DNA of 49,925 nt from an uncultured Lachnospiraceae bacterium (GTDB taxonomy: Bacteria; Bacillota; Clostridia; Lachnospirales; Lachnospiraceae). A program made the position numbers and the translations under genes. This document shows, piece after piece, positions 8,145 to 16,561 of the stretch (positions within the stretch are counted from its first letter, which is position 1; every line of letters starts with the position of its first letter). The stretch is from assembly GCA_947179245.1 (NCBI GenBank), contig CAMXBD010000004.1, positions 1 through 49,925 on the forward strand, given 5' to 3'. The notes under the pieces were generated by a model, which had not been told where the DNA came from, did no database searches, and saw only the letters and a program-made list of their open reading frames with translations.

Positions 8145-9355
8145 CTATAGATTCTGATTTCAAAGCACGCTCCTCCTTGCGGCAGATTGCGCGCTGTTAT
8201 GATTCCATTTTGCAGTTCCAGAATAGAGCGTGCCAGAGATAAACCAATCCCGACACCCGTGTCATTTCTATCTATCTCTTTGCCTGCGGCTTCTTTTTGC
8301 TTATTCCCACGGTAAAACCGTTCAAACAAATGGGGAAGATCTTCCGCCGCAAATCCTGCTCCCTCATCCCATATCCGAATCTCAGTGTAGAGAAGATTAG
8401 AAGAATAATCACAGTGTATCATACCGCCTTGGGGCGAATGTTCCATGCAGTTCTTCATCAGATTCATAAGAGCCTCCATGGTCCATTCCATGTCACCTTG
8501 GAATGTGACACAGCCCTTTTCAGGAATCGAGACATTGACTCTTTTCTGCGAAAGGATATCACTGAGATTATCCACCGCAAGATTTAAGACTGTGTAAATA
8601 TCTACTTCCTCACTCTCTAACTTCAAAACTCCCGCGTCTATCTTCGATAATGTCAAAAGCGCATCTTCCAAATAACGCAGACGCTCTAACTGCTTTTTCA
8701 CCTGACTGACGTAGTTTTCATTTCCCACAACCATCTGCAAAGATAAGTGCGCCGCTGTGATTGGCGTCTTAAGCTGATGCGCTATATTCGCCAGATTCTC
8801 CGCGTAATTTATCTTTGCCGCAACCGCCTGCTCTCTCGTACGGTACAATTCCGTGACCGTCTTATACATCTCATCCTGAAGATGAGAAAACTCGTCCTCT
8901 TTTGTCATAAGAATCGTACCCTCGCCACCCGTATTGATACATTCAAGATAATCGGTCAGTTCAGCGATCCGAGACCGTTTCTGTCTGTCGGGATACCACC
9001 ATATAAAAAGAAATCCGCAAATCAGCACTGACATCACAGCTACCGAAATCATGACCAGTCCCGTCGGCACACTGTTTCCGAAGTCTTCACTCCGATAGCC
9101 ATACTGTTCCAGAAATCTCCCATCCAAAGTTCCATATTTTTCAGAAAATTTCAATGAATCCAAAATCATCTGCTCCATCTCAGGATCATTCTCAACCATA
9201 GTTTCACAGAATACCGACAAAAAATCGAACCAGTTCGATTCAAAGGCGCTCCTGCGGTATTCCCGCATATAGAGCGCCATTGTTCCGAGTAAAATGATCA
9301 GGCATACAGACACGGCAAACGCCATGATCGTCCTGTTTTTCTTTGTTTCCGTCAT
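8138..9355 (-). CDS. Sensor histidine kinase
   Basis: 405 residues. Two membrane helices (about residues 12-30 and 100-125) frame an outside loop of about 70 residues. Then come a HAMP-like linker, a HisKA dimer domain with the phospho-acceptor in ANIAHQLKTPITA, and a HATPase_c domain with N box (LMNLMKNCMEHS), G1 (IWDEGAGF), F box (LFERFYRG) and G2 (GVGIGLSLAR). The start ATG overlaps the response-regulator stop in ATGA, with GGAGG 7 bases upstream, so the pair is translationally coupled. It probably senses a peptide or envelope signal and controls the ABC genes behind it. Confidence 0.93.
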   Translation of the reverse strand: MTETKKNRTIMAFAVSVCLIILLGTMALYMREYRRSAFESNWFDFLSVFCETMVENDPEMEQMILDSLKFSEKYGTLDGRFLEQYGYRSEDFGNSVPTGLVMISVAVMSVLICGFLFIWWYPDRQKRSRIAELTDYLECINTGGEGTILMTKEDEFSHLQDEMYKTVTELYRTREQAVAAKINYAENLANIAHQLKTPITAAHLSLQMVVGNENYVSQVKKQLERLRYLEDALLTLSKIDAGVLKLESEEVDIYTVLNLAVDNLSDILSQKRVNVSIPEKGCVTFQGDMEWTMEALMNLMKNCMEHSPQGGMIHCDYSSNLLYTEIRIWDEGAGFAAEDLPHLFERFYRGNKQKEAAGKEIDRNDTGVGIGLSLARSILELQNGIITARNLPQGGACFEIRIYSH

Positions 9356-10023
9356 AGGGTGTCCTCCATTCGATAGCCAAAACTGCGTATCGTCTTGATG
9401 CACATCGGATTCTGTAATTTCTCCCTGAGCCTCTTCATCGTGACCGTCAATGTATTATCATTCACATAGCTTCCATTCACATCCCAGACCTGTTCCAGCA
9501 GTTTCTCACGCATAAGCGTTTTCCCTTTATTCTCCATAAGGAGTAAAAGTAGTTGGTATTCTGGCTGACTTAAAGCCACTTCGTCTTTTCCGCAGAATAC
9601 CGCTATCTTTTCCGTATCTATCAAAATGTCGTCACAACGAAGCCTCGTTTCCTTAACCTGATTTACCCGCCTAAGCAGAGCCAGAATACGGGAACGCAGT
9701 ACCTCCAGTTCAAAAGGTTTCACGACATAATCATCTGCCCCGTCCTCAAACCCTGCAACAATATCTTTCGCATCATCCCTGACCGTCAGAATTATAATCG
9801 GAAGCTGTTTCCACTCAGAGCGAATCCATCGGCAGAACCTGTCCCCCTGCCCGTCCGGCATGTTCCAATCAAGCAGAAGGATCTGCGGCAGCATTGCCTT
9901 GACCGCCGCACGTGCATCGGCAATCGTGGTGTAGATTGTGACATGGAAATTGTGCTGTTCTAAATATTCTTTGATGGAGTGGGCGATGGATAGGTCGTCT
10001 TCGACGTAGTAGATTGTGGTCAT
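9352..10023 (-). CDS. Response regulator, OmpR/PhoB family
   Basis: 223 residues. The receiver domain has the acidic pair (VEDD), phospho-acceptor aspartate in ILLLDWNMPDG, the threonine of ILTVRDD and the lysine of DYVVKPFE. A C-terminal winged helix follows (LLLLLMENKGKTLMREKL, VTMKRLREKL, RSFGYRM). First gene of the RR-HK-ATPase-permease set. Start at ATG with AAAGGGA 12 bases upstream. Partner of the kinase encoded in the overlapping frame. Confidence 0.94.
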   Translation of the reverse strand: MTTIYYVEDDLSIAHSIKEYLEQHNFHVTIYTTIADARAAVKAMLPQILLLDWNMPDGQGDRFCRWIRSEWKQLPIIILTVRDDAKDIVAGFEDGADDYVVKPFELEVLRSRILALLRRVNQVKETRLRCDDILIDTEKIAVFCGKDEVALSQPEYQLLLLLMENKGKTLMREKLLEQVWDVNGSYVNDNTLTVTMKRLREKLQNPMCIKTIRSFGYRMEDTL

Positions 10024-10069
10024 TTTAATTGTTGTCCCTTTCTCAGAAATAATATTAACTAGAATCTAT

Positions 10070-10098
10070 TTGACACATTCTACTCAATTTTATACAAT
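10070..10098 (+). promoter_or_regulatory. Strong sigma-A promoter of a short RNA upstream of the toxin remnant
   Basis: TTGACA (10070-10075), 17 bp, TACAAT (10093-10098): close to consensus. RNA would start near 10105 and meet a terminator 75-110 nt later, before any gene. Confidence 0.8.
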
Positions 10099-10104
10099 AA
10101 TATC

Positions 10105-10213
10105 AGAGACGGAGCAATCCGCCATCGAAAATATTGTTCGCACATCGTCTGCGACTAATAAATGTACGGCTTGAAAATTCCAGCCTTATCGCTTAGGTGA
10201 TAAGGCTATTTTT
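10105..10213 (+). ncRNA. Short terminated RNA, possible type III antitoxin remnant
   Basis: An RNA of about 105 nt is predicted between the consensus promoter and the hairpin terminator. In type III TA loci the antitoxin RNA is made in just this way, from a promoter, through short tandem repeats, to a leaky terminator ahead of the toxin gene. No clear tandem repeats are seen here, so the array would be degenerate or lost. Confidence 0.5.
10182..10213 (+). terminator. Rho-independent terminator before the toxin-like ORF
   Basis: Perfect 9-bp stem AGCCTTATC/GATAAGGCT (10182-10190, 10199-10207), 8-base loop, then ATTTTTA. Confidence 0.8.
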
Positions 10214-10227
10214 ACGGAGATGACATT

Positions 10228-10524
10228 ATGGATTACCAAGAAGGATATGAAAAAACATCCTTACTTTGGCTGGTTCCCCTCAGTAGTCGTGTCGAAAAAT
10301 TTCAACCAATTTATAATAAACAGATAGAAAAATATCTTGACCATATACATACCCGTAATAACAACCCTGTACCTGTTAAATACTCCATACAGACTGAAAT
10401 AGGCACGAAGATGAAACGAATACTACAGCTTCACGCACGTGGAAAAAAGATTGTTTTCCCTAATATTTCAAAACTTCAACACCTGATGTTAGAAGAAGCC
10501 ACATCTACTGATTGTGCTGTGTAA
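10228..10524 (+). pseudogene. ToxN/CptN-like type III toxin, internally deleted
   Basis: 98 codons with GGAG 8 bases before ATG. The start (LLWLVPLSSRVEKF, then IYNKQIEKY) matches the beta-strand-PxSS pattern of ToxN/AbiQ/CptN/TenpN-type endoribonucleases. The end (HIHTRNNNPVPVK, then KIVFPNISKLQHLML) resembles the C-terminal part of the same proteins as I know them. Full members have roughly 60-70 more residues, with an N-terminal part before the W-x-x-P strand and a core strand region after the EKY segment; both appear missing here. A promoter and terminated RNA upstream fit a type III locus. Family assignment is from memory of patterns, not an alignment. The alternative is a short uncharacterised protein. 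Confidence 0.5.
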
Positions 10525-10663
10525 GGCTCTCATATTCCTTTTTCAGACTGTCCGTAGCCGCAACCATTTCCAACCAGTCTTTCATATACATTGGTTCTTG
10601 ATTCATATACATACCAAACCATAATACCAATAAATTTGATATCACATTAATATTTTCTACCAT
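10505..10663 (-). pseudogene. Small ORF abutting the inverted-repeat element, possible gene fragment
   Basis: 52 codons, start MVENINVISNLLVLWFG, end ESLTQHNQ; too short to have been scored as a normal gene. Its ATG lies on the left edge of the 111-bp inverted-repeat element and there is no ribosome site, because the sequence before it is the element's terminal repeat. The other side of the element has a 12-codon start (MNDEEIVLKLFL, 10778-10816) that stops at the junction. Together they look like a small gene cut in two by the element. No family is recognised. It overlaps the end of the opposing toxin-like ORF by 20 bp. Confidence 0.3.
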
Positions 10664-10772
10664 GATTCGGGTGTTAAAAGATGCTTAAATAAATTGAAAT
10701 CGGCAAATTGCACAAAATGTTCACGAAGATGTCCTGCGCAGTCTATAAAAGCACTTTTGACACCCGAATCAT
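10662..10772. mobile_element. 111-bp MITE-like inverted-repeat element
   Basis: The two ends are inverted copies. ATGATTCGGGTGTTAAAAG at the left pairs with ATGATTCGGGTGTCAAAAG read from the right end, 18 of 19 bases, and after one skipped base TGCTT continues on both. The centre (about 60 bp) has no ORF. No clear target-site duplication beyond the AT shared by the repeat ends. Size and ends fit a non-autonomous transposable element or a large RNA hairpin repeat. Confidence 0.55.
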
Positions 10773-10864
10773 ATCATTCACAAAAACAGCTTCAACACGA
10801 TTTCTTCATCATTCATTGTTCATTGGATGCAATATAACATGTCTGTTTAGACGATACATATAAT

Positions 10865-11524
10865 CTATCCAATATGTATTTTATTTTTGATGCGCAGGCT
10901 CGCCTCGATATGCATAATCCAATGCCTTGAAAAAGGCATCTGTATCAGCCCTTTAACATCTTTGCCGCACCAATAGTCTATCAGCCAGCAAGCTTTTTCA
11001 TCCTGACTCACGACATTTAGTGATTGCAAACGCTCCTTATCCGCATCTGTCATTTTACGTTTTAAATCAACAAAAGATAGATGTTCTAACATATTATTTG
11101 TACTGTCCGCAACAGATGAAATATACCGATATAATTCATCTAAGTTTAAAGCCGCAGAAAAATCTGAAATCTGCTCTTTCACAAGTTCATTTCCGGTCGT
11201 AATGATCGGAGCACCTATGCATGTCCGGTAGTCTCCTGAGAAGAAAATCTGTTCGTCTTTGCCAATCAATGTATGTGCAACAATATCTTCAATGCGAAAA
11301 ATATGCCATATAGAATATGCAATCGTCTTGCTATGATAGCCATTCGCATTAATAAAGGGAATGGCAATAAATTCTTCCCGGCTTAATTCTGTTTTGAACT
11401 CAAGTATCTCATTCATCAACTGCTTTCGCAGTTCCAGAAGCGTTTCAATTCCCTCACAAAATGTCGCTTCCTTTTTGATTTTCTCCTGTACTGTTTTGTT
11501 AAGCGCTGACCATTCTTTATTCAT
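10865..11524 (-). CDS. DinB/YfiT-like four-helix protein
   Basis: 219 residues, helical. The histidines expected of the DinB superfamily metal site are present as YHSKTIAYSIWHIFRIEDIVAH (in overlapping parts, about residues 63-84) and RHWIMHIEASLRI near the C-terminus. Related proteins in Clostridia are often labelled phage head-tail adapter, but nothing here supports that. DinB-type proteins are metal-dependent, some acting as thiol transferases; the reaction here is unknown. It follows the helicase-nuclease gene by 25 bp on the same strand, so they are probably co-transcribed. Confidence 0.72.
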   Translation of the reverse strand: MNKEWSALNKTVQEKIKKEATFCEGIETLLELRKQLMNEILEFKTELSREEFIAIPFINANGYHSKTIAYSIWHIFRIEDIVAHTLIGKDEQIFFSGDYRTCIGAPIITTGNELVKEQISDFSAALNLDELYRYISSVADSTNNMLEHLSFVDLKRKMTDADKERLQSLNVVSQDEKACWLIDYWCGKDVKGLIQMPFSRHWIMHIEASLRIKNKIHIG

Positions 11525-11549
11525 TTTCTGACATATTTTCTCCTCATAA

Positions 11550-14500
11550 TTAATGTGAAACCGAGAAATAATTAATCAAAATCTCCTTGATGTGATTATA
11601 CCTTCTTGCATATGAGTTTTCTACCCGGATCAACTGCAAATCATGTTCTTTACAGATAGCATTTTTCTTCTTATCCCTGTTAATTACCACTTCACTCTCA
11701 AAATGTTCTTTACCGTCGAGTTCGATCGCTAAGATTGGAATTTCCTGCTTTCCATGCTTTTCATACACTACAAAATCAAAGCGTCCGTTGTAGAATAAGT
11801 CGTTGTAACTCTCATTATTCCGGAATACATGGGCAATTGCCACCTCTTTATGTATCGTGTACCGGCTCTGCGTCAGCCATATATTTTCCAGCGCGTGAGT
11901 CAAATTCTGTAAAAACGCTTCCTCTGTAACACTGCTAAACGGTTTCACACCTAAAGCTCTGGATGATACTTGTTTTGGCGTGACTTTAGTTGTTCCGTTG
12001 GAGCGCACATACTGCGCAAGTTCGTATAAATCATCGTCTCCTTCTTTCTGATGAAGACGTTCCAGATTCTTTTTACTGGACAACATAATTAATTTATCTT
12101 TTGCTCTGGATGTTGCAACATTGATTAATTCTTTGTTATTCTTAAGCCACTCATATGTACCTGCCTGCGTTTCATCAGTAATTGCTGTGGAAAACAAAAT
12201 AATGTCTTTTTCATCTCCCTGAAAAGCATGAACTGTCCCACAGGTCACATTCGTCACCTTAGCACGAGCCAATTCCTCCTCTATTAACTTCTTTTGATTT
12301 ACAAAAGGCGTAATGACTCCGATATTTTTATCCCGGTTTTGCGCCGCGTATTTTGCAATCTCATAAGCCTCTGTCGGAGCTGTATTCTTATAATCTGAAA
12401 ATGCTTCCTGCATATCTATATATAAAAGTGGCTGTACCTCACTACTTTCTGACAGAATACTCAGACGCGAATTATAGTATTTCTGATTATTAAATCCTAT
12501 AATGCTCTTATGACAGCGGTAATGATTATGCAGCAGCGTCTCATCACTGACTGCATCGCAAGCAAGATAAGTCTTATAAATGGAATTCTTACGGTAGTCA
12601 TATTCATCAGATATTGTATAACGCTTCTTTAATTTTTCATTAGTTATCTCATCTAATAATATAACCGGATTAAGCTGCTGGGGATCTCCTACCAGCATAA
12701 GACTCTCTCCCCGCACAATCGGCACCAAAGATACTGCAACATTACATTGACTTGCTTCATCCATAATCACCATGTCAAACATCGGTTCTGGCTCTCCAAG
12801 ACGATGCGCTGAAATGCAAGTTGTAACAATAATCGGAAAAATTTTCTGCAGTTTTATAATATTATCTTTCTCTCCCAAATATTTCGTGAAAGCCTCAAGC
12901 TGTTTTCCTTCCTCTTCCATCTCTAAAATTTTTTTAAGTTCCGAGTTTCTGGGCGCTCCAATCTTTTTAATGTATCCAGCAGAAGTATAATAAAGATATT
13001 CTTTCAGCCTCTCTACATCCTTGTCAAGAAGCGATATTGCCTCCTCTTCCGACACCTCTCCTGTCGTTTCAATTTTTCTATTAATCTGTTCCCGCTGCCT
13101 GTTTCTCAAATCTTCTTCAAAAGACATCATTTGAAATGAAGTTCCCTTTTTCTCTTCATAATCAAGTACTCTGTCAATCGTCTCCTTGCGCTCTTTCAAA
13201 TCTAACAAATCTTCATATCGTTTCAGCAACTCCGACAAACGTTTAGCGCGCTTCTTTCGATCATCTTTGTTTCGGTCCAAAGTATTCTCAAACACTTTTA
13301 TATTCTGCACACTCTCATACAACCTCTTGATTGTAGAAAGTGCTTCTTTGACTTTCTCATTATTCCCCAGACGCAGGATTGGAAACGGAATCGTTTTCCC
13401 TCGGAATTTTATCGTACTCAATTTCTCATAAACCCCATTGATCGGATGATTATTATAAGATGCAAATAAGACGGTACGTTCATTAAAAAATGCTGTCACA
13501 ATCGTATTGATAATCGTATTTGTCTTTCCTGTTCCGGGCGGACCCTGTATATATGCTACCGGATACTTCATAGCATTGTCAATTGCAAGCAACTGATCCA
13601 TATTAATTCGACGGTTAATTAAAGCAATCGGATAAGCTGCCGTTCTCCTCGGTCGCTCCAGCAAATCACCAAAGAAAGCTCTAATCGGTACAGAAACTTC
13701 TCCGTTCTGATACATCTTCATAATTGCCTGATATTCTTTGTGCAAGTCCAGCGCAATATCTGTCTCCAAGCCAATAATATACGGCATATCATCCACATTG
13801 TTTCCGTTCCTCTGCATACGTCTCATAATGCAGTCTTTAATTTTCTCTTGATTTGCTTCGAAATCAGCGAGCAATTCATATTCATCCCCATCCAAGAATC
13901 TACGAATACTTTGCTTTGTTCCATCTATGGTGAATTCCGTACAAATCGTAATCTCGTCCTCAGCCTTTAATGCACGATGTTTCACATCCAGATTCAACTT
14001 GCGATAAGCTAACACATACAATCCTTTAGTCATATGAACACTTAAAACATTCATCGCCAGCTGTTTGATTTTCAAACCTCCATCCGCACGGTTATTATAT
14101 TCTGTCTGATATTGGAAATTTTTCACGATTTCGGAAAACTGTTCTGAACTCAACTGATATAATTCTCCCCTGATATGATCGTGATCCAAGTACTGAACTA
14201 AGCTAAAATCTGACTTGTATGGAGTTGCATCAAGACGGTTGCACATTTCAAGATAGCTAAGTATCTTCAAATTTGCCGAATTATCAAAAACTGAATTATA
14301 TTTATGGGGATTCAAATAAATATCCTTGACCAAGGTTTCATTGACAGGATAAAAAGAACCTTCTATGATTCTGGAAGACTGTATGGAATCTATCTTTATT
14401 CTATCAAAGGTCTCCACCGTATACTGCCTAAGATGAAGACCTTCCACTGCCAGAGTACGATTACGAACATCCAAGTTACGGATACCGATCCAGTATTTCG

Positions 14501-14588
14501 TATTCTGATTTTCTTTATTGTGGTATTCGATGCTTAACCACTTTCCTTCATGAATCGCACGGAATATATCCCGAAGAACTGCATTCAT
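11550..14588 (-). CDS. WYL-like / SF1 helicase / PD-(D/E)xK nuclease fusion
   Basis: 1012 residues. Residues 11-80 resemble a WYL-type beta barrel (EGKWLSIEYH ... TFDRIKIDSI). The Upf1-type SF1 helicase core has Walker A GPPGTGKT at 349-356, Walker B MDEASQ at 609-614, GDPQQL at 634-639, HYRCH at 689-693, GTVHAFQGDEKD at 784-795 and VATSRAKDKL at 824-833. A coiled-coil-like insert (about 430-560) sits after motif Ia. The C-terminus (about 925-1005) is a DUF2726/Vsr-like nuclease fold with D938 and ELDGK at 956-960. A nucleic-acid motor with a built-in nuclease and an N-terminal sensor is usual for defence islands; the target is unknown. The ribosome site AAAAGGGGA is 7 bases upstream. Confidence 0.85.
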   Translation of the reverse strand: MNAVLRDIFRAIHEGKWLSIEYHNKENQNTKYWIGIRNLDVRNRTLAVEGLHLRQYTVETFDRIKIDSIQSSRIIEGSFYPVNETLVKDIYLNPHKYNSVFDNSANLKILSYLEMCNRLDATPYKSDFSLVQYLDHDHIRGELYQLSSEQFSEIVKNFQYQTEYNNRADGGLKIKQLAMNVLSVHMTKGLYVLAYRKLNLDVKHRALKAEDEITICTEFTIDGTKQSIRRFLDGDEYELLADFEANQEKIKDCIMRRMQRNGNNVDDMPYIIGLETDIALDLHKEYQAIMKMYQNGEVSVPIRAFFGDLLERPRRTAAYPIALINRRINMDQLLAIDNAMKYPVAYIQGPPGTGKTNTIINTIVTAFFNERTVLFASYNNHPINGVYEKLSTIKFRGKTIPFPILRLGNNEKVKEALSTIKRLYESVQNIKVFENTLDRNKDDRKKRAKRLSELLKRYEDLLDLKERKETIDRVLDYEEKKGTSFQMMSFEEDLRNRQREQINRKIETTGEVSEEEAISLLDKDVERLKEYLYYTSAGYIKKIGAPRNSELKKILEMEEEGKQLEAFTKYLGEKDNIIKLQKIFPIIVTTCISAHRLGEPEPMFDMVIMDEASQCNVAVSLVPIVRGESLMLVGDPQQLNPVILLDEITNEKLKKRYTISDEYDYRKNSIYKTYLACDAVSDETLLHNHYRCHKSIIGFNNQKYYNSRLSILSESSEVQPLLYIDMQEAFSDYKNTAPTEAYEIAKYAAQNRDKNIGVITPFVNQKKLIEEELARAKVTNVTCGTVHAFQGDEKDIILFSTAITDETQAGTYEWLKNNKELINVATSRAKDKLIMLSSKKNLERLHQKEGDDDLYELAQYVRSNGTTKVTPKQVSSRALGVKPFSSVTEEAFLQNLTHALENIWLTQSRYTIHKEVAIAHVFRNNESYNDLFYNGRFDFVVYEKHGKQEIPILAIELDGKEHFESEVVINRDKKKNAICKEHDLQLIRVENSYARRYNHIKEILINYFSVSH

Positions 14589-14699
14589 TGTCGTCCCCTT
14601 TTATGTAATAATATTAATAACAAGTTGCGAGATGCTGTCTTACAACATTTATTCTACAACTTTAATCAAAATATGACAATATACTCTGAATGCAAACAC

Positions 14700-16382
14700 T
14701 TACACACTGGCATTATACAACTCCACGAAATAATCGTCAGTACACATAAGCTGCTCGAAAGTGCCCTGTCCAACAATCCTGCCTTCCCGAAAAACTACAA
14801 TCCGGTCAAATCCCATGATAGAATTTAGCCGATGTGCAACCGCAATTACAGTCTGCTCTTTTAATTTTAGAATAACTTCCCGCATCACATTTTCCTCTGT
14901 CAGATTATCCATTGCAGAGGTAGCTTCATCCAAAATAATAAGTTCGGAATTTTCAAACCATAGCCGTGATAGTGCGAGTCTTTGCTTTTCTCCTCCTGAT
15001 AAACGTGTGCCTTTTTCGCCAATCGCTGTATTTAGTCCATTATCGGAAGTTTCAATCAAATACGATAATTGCACCTTATCCAGCGCCTCCCATATCGCCT
15101 CATCCGATACATCCTTATCAAACGCCACATTTTCTTTTATCGTTCCATCAAAAACAGGGGCATCTTGTGACAGGTAACTGATTCTATCATACAGTTCATT
15201 CAGGCAAAGCCCGTCTAACTCCATACCACCCAGACGAACCTGCCCTTTTCCGTATTTCAGCAGACCTATCAATATCTTTATCAAGGTGGACTTACCTGAA
15301 CCGCTTTCTCCGACAAAAGCCACCTTTTCTCCCTTCCTGATTGATAAACATAAATCATCAAGAATTTTTCGCTCTTCATATTGAAAAGAAAGCTTTCTAA
15401 TGGATATATCTCCAATATTGCCATGTAACGTTCTGCCGTTTGTCAAGTGTTTATCATCTTTTGCACACAGAAATTCTTCAAATCTGGCATAGGAGGCTCT
15501 GTCCAATTTATACTGTACGTAAATCACATTGAAAATAGCTATTGGCATATAGGCATTTTCAATCAATGTAATTAATGCTACCACAGAACCAACCGTAAGA
15601 CTTGTATCTTTCCATGCAAAAATGAGGATTCCAACATCCAGCATGGCTACCAGTAAAACAAATATGGCAAAAAATGCTTCATGAATCATTTTCATCTTTA
15701 CTTTGGACGAAACAATCTCTTCTTTAGCATTGTTCGCTTTTTCTATTTCATTAGGAAATTGTTTCTCTATACGAAAAACCTGCATTTCCATGAAGCCCCT
15801 GACCAAATAATGATTTAACAGCTCTTCATTATTCAGGATTTTTTCTTTGATCTGGTAAAGGAACTTCAATAATACGTTCGTTATCATAAAAATAACGGCA
15901 TAGCCTATAAGCAGCACATAGGTAACACTTCTATTTATTTTCCAGATAAAGTAAATACTAAACATGACAGTTGGAAGCAAATTTCGTATCACCCGCAGCC
16001 AAAAACCAAATAATACATTTCTTCCTGCACAAGCGCCATTCTCAATTCTTTGAACAAGCTTTCCGGTACCTATCTTCTGATACTCCATATAATCTACGGT
16101 GCTTATCTTTTGGAGCGCCAACAGCTTAAAATCCAAATAAATGCCCTGTTCCAGTTTCTGTTCAGGATAATTATCCAAATATTCCATGCAATGATTTATA
16201 ATCAAGATGAAACCATAGATGATGATACCCGTAAATGCAAGCGTCCCACTCGCCAGTCCATCAATGACCTTTTGAAAATAATCTGCTTTATAATTTGCCA
16301 TATATGCATTAAATATTCCTAATGCAATATAGGCTGATACCATTATTCTGTTTTTCTGTAATATTTTCTTTATGTAACGCAT
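14700..16382 (-). CDS. ABC exporter (fused membrane and ATPase domains)
   Basis: 560 residues. Six membrane helices occupy about residues 12-290. The ATPase domain has Walker A GESGSGKST, signature LSGGEKQR, Walker B ELIILDEATSAMD and the H-loop AVAHRLNSI. This is a half-transporter of the MsbA/LmrA type, expected to work as a homodimer because no second half-transporter is adjacent. No peptidase domain is present, so it is not a bacteriocin-processing exporter. Ribosome site AAAGGAG is 7 bases upstream. The 180 bp before it hold a cluster of GTAC-centred repeats that look like repressor sites. Substrate unknown; a lipid, peptide or drug is possible. Confidence 0.88.
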   Translation of the reverse strand: MRYIKKILQKNRIMVSAYIALGIFNAYMANYKADYFQKVIDGLASGTLAFTGIIIYGFILIINHCMEYLDNYPEQKLEQGIYLDFKLLALQKISTVDYMEYQKIGTGKLVQRIENGACAGRNVLFGFWLRVIRNLLPTVMFSIYFIWKINRSVTYVLLIGYAVIFMITNVLLKFLYQIKEKILNNEELLNHYLVRGFMEMQVFRIEKQFPNEIEKANNAKEEIVSSKVKMKMIHEAFFAIFVLLVAMLDVGILIFAWKDTSLTVGSVVALITLIENAYMPIAIFNVIYVQYKLDRASYARFEEFLCAKDDKHLTNGRTLHGNIGDISIRKLSFQYEERKILDDLCLSIRKGEKVAFVGESGSGKSTLIKILIGLLKYGKGQVRLGGMELDGLCLNELYDRISYLSQDAPVFDGTIKENVAFDKDVSDEAIWEALDKVQLSYLIETSDNGLNTAIGEKGTRLSGGEKQRLALSRLWFENSELIILDEATSAMDNLTEENVMREVILKLKEQTVIAVAHRLNSIMGFDRIVVFREGRIVGQGTFEQLMCTDDYFVELYNASV

Positions 16383-16384
16383 AA

Positions 16385-16496
16385 CTGTACTCCTTTATCT
16401 TTTCTTCAATAATTAGGAACAGTACAGTTGTGACTGTTAGCAAGTTTATTTTAACCTCAGTACAATCTGCCAACAGTTTATATCAACTGTACTGAG
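16385..16496 (-). promoter_or_regulatory. Cluster of GTAC-centred operator-like repeats
   Basis: Four related sites sit upstream of and next to the ABC exporter start: AACTGTACT (16383-16391), AACAGTACAGTT (16419-16430, a 12-bp palindrome), CTCAGTACA (16456-16464) and TGTACTGAG (16488-16496). The last two form a perfect 9-bp inverted pair. Such clusters are usual for repressor or two-component control of export genes. No matching regulator is adjacent. Confidence 0.45.
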
Positions 16497-16561
16497 TATT
16501 TATCTCGGATATATTTCATGCCAAATCTCGCCTCCAAGGTATTGTATTTTTTTCTATACTT

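Noticed and set aside
10105-10181. Clear tandem antitoxin repeats
   Set aside because: I looked for 30-50-nt repeats and found only weak matches around ACGG; not enough to call an array.
10525-10864. Other genes in the 340-bp gap
   Set aside because: Beyond the inverted-repeat element and the two small fragments nothing more is supported.
10865-11524. Phage head-tail adapter label
   Set aside because: The histidine pattern is DinB-like and no phage structural gene is present.
14761-15177. 138-codon plus-strand ORF
   Set aside because: Opposite the ATPase domain of the ABC exporter, whose Walker and signature motifs are intact.
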